A DNA stretch of 15,398 nt. Origin: an uncultured Bacteroidota bacterium. GTDB taxonomy: Bacteria; Bacteroidota; Bacteroidia; Chitinophagales; Chitinophagaceae. Made by a program: the position numbers and the translations under genes. The notes below the pieces were generated by a model. The model was not told the origin of the DNA and made no database searches. It saw nothing but the letters and a program-made list of their open reading frames with translations. Location: positions 1-15,398 of the forward strand of contig CAMLEX010000023.1 of the NCBI GenBank assembly GCA_946479055.1, given 5' to 3'. Below are positions 8,731 to 15,398 of the stretch, piece after piece. Every line of letters starts with the position of its first letter. Position 1 is the first letter of the stretch.

Positions 8731-8761
8731 TTTGAAGTTCCGTAGAAATAACTATTTTTTG
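8731..8761 (+). promoter_or_regulatory. Candidate Bacteroidota-type promoter for tRNA-Pro
   Basis: TTTG at 8731-8734 is followed after 18 bases by TATTTTTTG at 8753-8761. This resembles the phylum consensus TTTG / TAnnTTTG, with one extra base inside the -7 box. Transcription would start about 40 bases before the tRNA. It is the best match in the region, but a T-rich sequence gives such matches by chance. Confidence 0.35.
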
Positions 8762-8806
8762 CTCAGCGCATTAATTTAGTTTTCAAACGGTTAGAGTAAT
8801 AAAAAT

Positions 8807-8880
8807 CGGGAAGTAGCGCAGGCCGGTAGCGCACCTGGTTTGGGACCAGGGGGTCGCAGGTTCGAATCCTGTCTTCCCGA
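8807..8880 (+). tRNA. tRNA-Pro (anticodon UGG)
   Basis: A full cloverleaf of 74 bases. The acceptor stem CGGGAAG (8807-8813) pairs with CTTCCCG (8873-8879), followed by discriminator A at 8880. The D stem is GCGC/GCGC. The anticodon stem CCTGG/CCAGG encloses the loop TTTGGGA, giving anticodon TGG. The T arm GCAGG-TTCGAAT-CCTGT closes with one G-T wobble. The 3' CCA is not encoded: the next bases are CAA. A terminator follows at once. I see no tRNA 3'-end duplication that would mark an integrated element within the window. Confidence 0.97.
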
Positions 8881-8881
8881 C

Positions 8882-8916
8882 AAAAGTCCTTCCGTCATTG
8901 GCGGAGGGACTTTTTT
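8882..8916 (+). terminator. Intrinsic terminator of tRNA-Pro
   Basis: AGTCCTTCCG pairs with CGGAGGGACT around a 7-base loop, with one G-T pair. A-rich sequence lies before the stem and six T after it. It starts two bases past the tRNA end, a strong factor-independent terminator. Confidence 0.9.
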
Positions 8917-8971
8917 ATGTAAAAAATATCGGATAGTTTGAAAGCGAAGCATTCGGCTTAATGTAACTGAT

Positions 8972-10924
8972 ATGGTAAAAAAGATTAATGGAAATTGGGG
9001 GCGGCAGGCTACTGTAAATATTTATGTTGCTCTTTTGTTACGCCTGGCTATTGTGCTTTTTTTATTTTTTATCAGCCGGTTTCTCTTTTTCGCATTGAAT
9101 ACTGAATATTTTCCGGGGATCACATTTGATCGCTGGATATTGATTTTGAAAGGCGGTTTCCGTTTCGACCTGGCAGCATTGCTCTACGTTAATTCATTAT
9201 ACATACTTCTGCAAATTTTGCCTTTGCCTCTCCGGTACAGTATTAAATACCAGAAGGTCGCCAGGATCATTTTTTTTGTTACTAATGGACTTGCCTTATT
9301 AGCTAATACGATCGACTTTATTTATTTCAGGTTTACGCTTCGTCGTTTTACTTTGGCTGTATTTGATGAGTTTGCTCATGAAAAAGGAAAAAGCAATTTC
9401 CTGCTTCAGTTTGGTATTGATTATTGGTATGTGGTATTGATATTTATTATACTGATACTATCGCTTATCTGGTTGTACGATCGAATAGCCATTAAAAAGC
9501 CGGAGCGGATACGTCCCTGGCTTTATTATCCTTCGGGAATTGTTATTATGTTGCTTACTATTACGTTGATGGTAGGAGGTATTCGTGGCGATTTCAAATA
9601 TAGTACCCGGCCCATCACTATGAGTAATGCCGGTGAATACGTTAATGCACCAGCTGAAATTCCATTAGTGCTCAATACACCATTTTGTATTATTCGTACA
9701 TCCCGGCAAACCTTTTATAAAAAAGATAATTATTACCCGGAAGCACAAATAGATTCTGTGTATACCCCCGTCCAAAACCTGGTATCTGACAAGCCTTTTA
9801 AATATGATAATGTAGTTGTGATCATTTTAGAAAGTTTTGGAAAGGATGGTGTTGGTTTTTATAATAAAAACCTGAAAGGAGGAACTTATAAAGGATATAC
9901 TCCATTCCTGGATTCATTGATCTCTGTTAGCCGTGTTGGAATGAATTCATTTGCCAATGGCAGAAAATCCATTGACGCCCTGCCGGCTGTTCTGGCAGGT
10001 ATTCCCACCGGTGAAATTTCATTTGTTCTTACACCCTATGCATCCAATAAACTTAAAAGTTTACCAGCTATACTGGAAGAGAAAGGATATCATACTTCTT
10101 TTTTTCATGGAGCTCCTAACGGATCTATGGGTTTTAAAGCGATGATGAATTTGATGGGCGTTGAGAAATATTATGGAAAGGATGAATACAATAACGATAA
10201 AGACTTTGACGGGCTTTGGGGAATTTGGGATGAGCCATTCTTTCAATTTTTTGCACACAATCTTGATACAATTCAACAACCTTTTTTCTCAACTATTTTC
10301 TCACTTTCCTCTCATCATCCGTTTAAAGTGCCGAAAAAATACAAAGGTGTTTTTCCAAAAGGTAAGGCTCCTATTTATGAATGCATGGGTTATACCGATA
10401 TGGCTTTGCGCAAATTCTTTGCTACTGCTTCCAAAATGAAATGGTTTGATAAAACACTGTTTGTAATAACTGCTGATCATGCTACAGTATCTGATTTTCC
10501 AGAATACCAGACAACAACAGGGCATATGTCTATTCCCATTATTTTTTATCATCCCGGCGACAAGTTTCTACCGAAGATAGATAGTGCGGTGGTGCAACAG
10601 ACTGATATCATGCCGAGTGTCTTGTCTTATTTGAATTATTCAGGTAAAATTGTTGCATTTGGAAAAAACATCTTTGATTCAACACGTAGCAACTCGGCGG
10701 CAAATTACGTGGGTGCATTTCGTTGGACGCAGGATAATTATGTATTGGAATACAACGAAGGTCATGCAACAGGACTTTATGATTATAGCAACGACAGGTT
10801 GATGCTATCCAATTTAAAAGATGTCCTGGTTCCAAAACGGGATTCCATGGAAAGAAAGGTGAAAGCCTTTATACAACAATATCATAACCGCTTACTTGAA
10901 GACAATATGCTTCCGGGTAAATAA
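8972..10924 (+). CDS. LTA synthase/MdoB-like phosphotransferase (alkaline-phosphatase superfamily)
   Basis: A 650-residue inner-membrane protein with five predicted helices (about 18-42, 63-85, 92-115, 145-168, 184-206) and a large periplasmic catalytic domain from about residue 275. The metal and catalytic residues of the LtaS family can be placed: Glu287 in LESFG, a nucleophile in NGRKSIDALP at Ser333 where LtaS has Thr, His448/His449 in SSHHPF, and Asp502-His503 in TADHA. LtaS and MdoB enzymes transfer phosphoglycerol from phosphatidylglycerol; relatives transfer phosphoethanolamine. In a Gram-negative cell the acceptor is more likely a periplasmic or surface glycan or lipid than teichoic acid. 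It stands alone between the tRNA terminator and the next terminator; TAGTTTG at 8934-8940 is a possible -7 box. Confidence 0.88.
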   Translation: MVKKINGNWGRQATVNIYVALLLRLAIVLFLFFISRFLFFALNTEYFPGITFDRWILILKGGFRFDLAALLYVNSLYILLQILPLPLRYSIKYQKVARIIFFVTNGLALLANTIDFIYFRFTLRRFTLAVFDEFAHEKGKSNFLLQFGIDYWYVVLIFIILILSLIWLYDRIAIKKPERIRPWLYYPSGIVIMLLTITLMVGGIRGDFKYSTRPITMSNAGEYVNAPAEIPLVLNTPFCIIRTSRQTFYKKDNYYPEAQIDSVYTPVQNLVSDKPFKYDNVVVIILESFGKDGVGFYNKNLKGGTYKGYTPFLDSLISVSRVGMNSFANGRKSIDALPAVLAGIPTGEISFVLTPYASNKLKSLPAILEEKGYHTSFFHGAPNGSMGFKAMMNLMGVEKYYGKDEYNNDKDFDGLWGIWDEPFFQFFAHNLDTIQQPFFSTIFSLSSHHPFKVPKKYKGVFPKGKAPIYECMGYTDMALRKFFATASKMKWFDKTLFVITADHATVSDFPEYQTTTGHMSIPIIFYHPGDKFLPKIDSAVVQQTDIMPSVLSYLNYSGKIVAFGKNIFDSTRSNSAANYVGAFRWTQDNYVLEYNEGHATGLYDYSNDRLMLSNLKDVLVPKRDSMERKVKAFIQQYHNRLLEDNMLPGK

Positions 10925-10938
10925 GTCTGGCTGAAAAA

Positions 10939-10966
10939 AAAAGGCTCCTTTTACAGGAAGCCTTTT
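10939..10966. terminator. Intrinsic terminator between convergent genes, strongest for hom
   Basis: AAAAGGCTCCT (10939-10949) and AGGAAGCCTTTT (10955-10966) form a stem with one bulged base and a 5-base loop. On the minus strand the stem is followed by a run of nine T, so it ends the methionine cluster well. On the plus strand only four T close the stem, so it is a weaker stop for the phosphotransferase gene. Confidence 0.85.
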
Positions 10967-11001
10967 GAAGTAATAAACACAACTAATAAAAAGATATACG
11001 G

Positions 11002-12258
11002 TTAAATAATACCAGCTAGTTCCAGGCTTTTTTTCTTCAGTTTTCTTAACTCAATATCTTCAATAAGCGGATCAGGTGTCAGGATCAGTGAAGTGTTATT
11101 TTCTTTCCACCAGGTACTGTTCTTCAGTTCCTGGAATGAGATAACACCGACAAGATATTTTCTTTCTTCCTGTGCATGCCATTCTTCCAGCCATTCAAAA
11201 CGATCGCGGGGAATCAATTGCAAATCATCAAAACTAACATAGACCCGCAGAAAAACATCCTGGCTCAGTTCATGGGGTTTATGATGATACAGTTTTTTGT
11301 ATTCGTATTTATATTGATAGCGTAAAGCTGAAATATCACTTAATACAGCGGAAGCCGTCGGAAAGCTTCCGGCGCCTTTGCCATAAAAAAATTGTTTATC
11401 AGCAAAGCCGCTTTCTATTACTACACCATTGTATTCATTTTTTACAAAGGCCAAATGATCATCCGGTTTTACAAATTGTGGTAATACAAAGGCCGCCACT
11501 TTTCCATTCTGCAGTTTTTTTGCCTGCGCTACTAATTTAATCTGGTGATTCTTTTCTTTGGCTACCCTGGCATCCCCGGCTTGAATGTTCTGTATACCAT
11601 TGAATAAAATATTCTCCGGTGCTTCTACGATACCATAAGCATGGGTCAGTAAGAAAGTCCATTTGTTTGCCGCATCAAAACCCTCTACGTCCAGCTTTGG
11701 ATTGCTTTCTGCAAAACCTAACTGTTGTGCCAGTATCAATGCTTGTTTGAAGTCGAGACCTTCTTCAAACATTTTTGTAAGGATGAAATTGGTTGAGCCG
11801 TTTACAATGGCTTTGATTGAATGTAATAGATCATTATCATAATATTCCTCCAGGTTTCTTATTACAGGAATAGATGCACAGGCCGCTGATTCATACAATA
11901 ATGACTGACCGGTTTTTTCTTGCAGGCCCAGCAATGCGGGTAAGTTCTCGGCTATCATCTTTTTGTTGGCGCTTACTACGTCTTTTCCATTTTTTAATGC
12001 CATAGATACGATCTGGTAGGCGGCTTCGGCATCGTCAATTACTTCCACGATCACGTTTATTTCGGGATCGTTCAGTAATACATCTTTATCTGTTGTAAAC
12101 AAAGATGATGGAGCATTTCTTTTTTTCTCCGGATTTTTAATACAAACTTTTTTCAGTTGTGCTTTTAACGACGGTGTTTGCTGTAGAACCTTATACAACC
12201 CTTCACCCACTACACCAAATCCGAATAAACCGATTACTAGTTGCTTGTGTGTTTCCAT
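11002..12258 (-). CDS. hom: Homoserine dehydrogenase
   Basis: A 418-residue cytoplasmic enzyme reducing aspartate semialdehyde to homoserine with NAD(P)H, the branch point to threonine and methionine. The Rossmann start shows GFGVVG (13-18); SANKK (96-100) and NGSTNFIL (153-160) are family motifs. The catalytic stretch contains Glu184, Asp195 and Lys199, with the spacing of Glu208, Asp219 and Lys223 in the yeast enzyme. It is monofunctional, with no aspartokinase domain. The last 90 residues may form a small ACT-like regulatory domain (VFLRVYVSF onwards), but this is weak. It is the last gene of the cluster after metX, so homoserine supply is tied to methionine synthesis. A run of 8-bp repeats in a long inverted repeat ends four bases before the ATG. 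Confidence 0.96.
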   Translation of the reverse strand: METHKQLVIGLFGFGVVGEGLYKVLQQTPSLKAQLKKVCIKNPEKKRNAPSSLFTTDKDVLLNDPEINVIVEVIDDAEAAYQIVSMALKNGKDVVSANKKMIAENLPALLGLQEKTGQSLLYESAACASIPVIRNLEEYYDNDLLHSIKAIVNGSTNFILTKMFEEGLDFKQALILAQQLGFAESNPKLDVEGFDAANKWTFLLTHAYGIVEAPENILFNGIQNIQAGDARVAKEKNHQIKLVAQAKKLQNGKVAAFVLPQFVKPDDHLAFVKNEYNGVVIESGFADKQFFYGKGAGSFPTASAVLSDISALRYQYKYEYKKLYHHKPHELSQDVFLRVYVSFDDLQLIPRDRFEWLEEWHAQEERKYLVGVISFQELKNSTWWKENNTSLILTPDPLIEDIELRKLKKKSLELAGII

Positions 12259-12260
12259 GT

Positions 12261-12292
12261 TTTAAGTTTTGGAGTTTTATAGTTTTTAAGTT
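12261..12292 (-). repeat. Four tandem 8-bp repeats directly upstream of hom
   Basis: On the plus strand the units are TTTAAGTT, TTGGAGTT, TTATAGTT and TTTAAGTT, with no gaps. Each fits TTnnAGTT; on the coding strand this reads AACTnnAA. The array ends two bases before the hom start codon. The outer two units are identical and the middle two vary only at positions 3 to 5. Confidence 0.8.
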
Positions 12293-12324
12293 CATAAGCC
12301 AGGTTGATTAAACTCTAAAACTTA
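12263..12324. repeat. Inverted repeat with 17-bp arms between metX and hom
   Basis: Arms at 12263-12279 and 12308-12324 are inverted copies with 15 of 17 positions matching, around a 28-base spacer. The left arm lies inside the 8-bp repeat array; the right arm holds two more units in the opposite orientation (AACTCTAA, AACTTAGA at 12311-12326). In the hom transcript it would form an AU-rich hairpin reaching to about four bases before the start codon. It has no T-run after it, so a terminator role is unlikely. Confidence 0.65.
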
Positions 12325-12341
12325 GAAGTACAGAACTAACT

Positions 12342-13400
12342 CTATTCGTTCACTACTTTTAAATGATGAGATGATCTGTCTTCAATAAATTTTTTCAAAG
12401 CCACTTCAATTTTTTCGTATTCCAGTAAAAAACCGTCATGGCCAAAATCACTCCCTATGTTCAGTAATTCCGCTCCTGGTATGTTTTTTTGTAAATATTC
12501 CTGTTCAGTAAAAGGATAGAGTACATCTGATTGAATACCTATCACCAATGTTTTAGCTGTTATTCTTTGCAAAGCACTTTCCACACTTCCCCGTTTCCGC
12601 CCTACATCATGGCTATCCATACTCTGGCTAAGACGATAATAACAAAGTGCATTAAAACGATTGACCAATTTCAAACCCTGGTAGCGTTGATAATTATCAG
12701 AAGCATAGTTAACATCATTCGTCAGCGCTACAAATGCTTTATCTCTTCCCTGGGTAATATCATATCCATTGTAATGCCTGTAAGATAACAAAGCAATAGA
12801 ACGGGCAGCTGCCAGGCCTTTTTGACCGGCATCAGACCGGCGATCAAGCCAGGTGCTATCTGCTTCAATAGCCATACGTTGCGATGCATTGAAAGCAATA
12901 GCCCATGGGGATAAAGCAGCATTGGTAGCAATAGGAACTATATGTTCAAATAATTCAGGTTCCTCAATTGCCCATTCCAGTAATTGCATGCCGCCCGTAC
13001 TACCACCCAGTGCAATAAAAACTTTTTTTATACCAAGGTGATCTTTTAGCTGCTGGTATGTTTTTATCATATCACGGATGGTGAATAAAGGAAAATCGTG
13101 ATAATAAGGTTGATTGCTTTGCGGATTGATGCTTAATGGAGAAATACTTCCATATGGGCTGCCGGGCTTGTTGACACAAATGATAAAATACTTTGCAGGA
13201 TCAAAGAACTTTCCGTCTCCTACCAGGCCGGGCCACCATTCCAATGGATTACTATTGGCGGTAAGAGCATGAAAGATCCATATTACATTTGTTCTTTCTG
13301 CATTCAGTTTCCCATGTGTCGTATAGGCCAGGTGATAACCCGGTAGGGTTACACCTGACTCTAACGTGAATGGCTTATCGTATTTAAAAATCGAAGTCAT
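12342..13400 (-). CDS. metX: Homoserine O-acetyltransferase
   Basis: A 352-residue alpha/beta-hydrolase-fold enzyme that moves an acetyl group from acetyl-CoA to homoserine, the first committed step to methionine. The nucleophile elbow reads LGGSTGGMQLLEW with Ser134. Asp292 (QSDVLYPF) and His321 (GHDGFL) complete the triad, with spacing like characterised MetX proteins. HALTANSN near residue 44 is the family's oxyanion-region motif. Where many MetX proteins have a Cys-Gly-Thr-rich loop, this one has CVNKPGSPYGS, a variant. Family members may use succinyl-CoA instead, but the adjacent metY supports acetylation. The ATG lies one base after the metY stop codon, so translation is probably coupled. 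Confidence 0.95.
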   Translation of the reverse strand: MTSIFKYDKPFTLESGVTLPGYHLAYTTHGKLNAERTNVIWIFHALTANSNPLEWWPGLVGDGKFFDPAKYFIICVNKPGSPYGSISPLSINPQSNQPYYHDFPLFTIRDMIKTYQQLKDHLGIKKVFIALGGSTGGMQLLEWAIEEPELFEHIVPIATNAALSPWAIAFNASQRMAIEADSTWLDRRSDAGQKGLAAARSIALLSYRHYNGYDITQGRDKAFVALTNDVNYASDNYQRYQGLKLVNRFNALCYYRLSQSMDSHDVGRKRGSVESALQRITAKTLVIGIQSDVLYPFTEQEYLQKNIPGAELLNIGSDFGHDGFLLEYEKIEVALKKFIEDRSSHHLKVVNE

Positions 13401-13401
13401 T

Positions 13402-14962
<1,561 letters not shown>

Positions 14963-15398
14963 TTAATTTACTGTTAATGCTTTTTGTGAACGGGTGTTTG
15001 TTTTAATAGTTAAAAATGCTTGATTCAGGTCTTTGATCAAATCGTCTGCTTCTTCTAATCCTACCGATAAGCGGATAAGGCTATCGGCTACACCAGAGTT
15101 TCTTCTTTTTTCTTCAGGAATGGATTTATGGGTCATCAGGGCAGGTTGGCAAAGCAGGCTTTTTACCCCGCCAAGGCTTTCCGCCAGTTTAAAATATTTT
15201 GTGGCTGTTACAAAAGCAGTACCGCCTTCTATGGTATCCTTTTTAAGAGTGAAGGAAACAACACCACCAAATCCTTTTGCCTGTTTTGCAGCAATAGAAT
15301 GGTTAGGATGTGATTTTAACCCGGGATAATATACTTTATCAACATCCGGATGAGTTGCTAAAAATTCTGCAACAATTTGTGCATTGATGCTATGTTGT
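14963..15398 (-). CDS. Cystathionine gamma-synthase/lyase-like PLP enzyme (partial, N-terminus beyond right edge)
   Basis: The window holds the last 144 residues and the stop codon (TAA, 14963-14965). The sequence is typical of the C-terminal domain of the Cys/Met-metabolism PLP family: VYYPGLKSHPNH, then GFGGVVSF, then ESLGGVKSL, then ALMTHKSIP, then SLIRLSVGLEEADDLI. This end does not separate cystathionine gamma-synthase (MetB) from gamma-lyase or related enzymes; the PLP lysine lies outside. It is a paralogue of the adjacent metY but lacks MetY's insertions, so it fits the shorter MetB-type branch. It is upstream of metY on the same strand, 235 bp away, and probably belongs to the same sulfur amino acid cluster. 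Confidence 0.9.
   Translation of the reverse strand, partial: QHSINAQIVAEFLATHPDVDKVYYPGLKSHPNHSIAAKQAKGFGGVVSFTLKKDTIEGGTAFVTATKYFKLAESLGGVKSLLCQPALMTHKSIPEEKRRNSGVADSLIRLSVGLEEADDLIKDLNQAFLTIKTNTRSQKALTVN

Larger units (their letters stand above)
8469..8806. other. 338-bp intergenic region before tRNA-Pro and the glycosyltransferase unit
   Basis: This stretch has no recognisable gene. It must hold the promoter of the minus-strand glycosyltransferase unit and that of the plus-strand tRNA. It contains a small perfect hairpin (8571-8587), a candidate Bacteroidota promoter (8731-8761) and a 34-codon open frame at 8631-8735, which I treat as a finding and not a gene. No insertion-sequence remnant or long repeat was seen. 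Confidence 0.6.

Noticed and set aside
8807..8916. tRNA-Pro as an integration site with a genomic island to its right
   Set aside because: No integrase gene and no second copy of the tRNA 3' end were seen within the window; the next genes look like ordinary chromosomal ones.

Overview
The window reads as chromosomal DNA of a Gram-negative Bacteroidota bacterium. The class Chitinophagia is my best guess but is not proven. The reasons are AT-rich genes with weak or absent Shine-Dalgarno sites, the protein flavours (a Wzz-like protein without a kinase domain, a DUF1972 glycosyltransferase, a Bacteroidota-style LTA-synthase-like phosphotransferase), and a hom-metX-metY methionine cluster of the kind seen in that phylum.

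Left part (1-8468): a cell-surface polysaccharide locus. On the minus strand, reading leftwards, lie a Wzz-like chain-length protein, an O-antigen ligase/polymerase-like membrane protein, and an ABC exporter of the PglK/MsbA type that is cut by the left edge. Divergent from these, on the plus strand, are a Wzx-type flippase and a second Wzy-like membrane protein. Convergent with that pair, on the minus strand, are two overlapping family-4 glycosyltransferases. Together these supply glycan assembly, two candidate routes for moving lipid-linked glycan across the inner membrane, polymerisation or ligation, and length control.

Middle part (8469-10966): a 338-bp non-coding stretch, a tRNA-Pro(UGG) gene with a strong terminator, and a 650-residue LTA-synthase/MdoB-like phosphotransferase. 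A terminator hairpin separates it from the convergent methionine cluster.

Right part (11002-15398): a minus-strand methionine cluster. In transcription order it holds a cystathionine gamma-synthase/lyase-like enzyme (cut by the right edge), metY, metX and hom. Homoserine dehydrogenase makes homoserine, MetX acetylates it, and MetY converts O-acetylhomoserine to homocysteine. The edge gene would add a transsulfuration step. A run of four 8-bp repeats, overlapping a long inverted repeat, lies directly before the hom start codon.

I did not find a clearly new defence or mobile system. The best leads are the duplicated export/polymerase machinery, the repeat-built hairpin before hom, and the LTA-synthase-like enzyme with a serine nucleophile in a Gram-negative setting.
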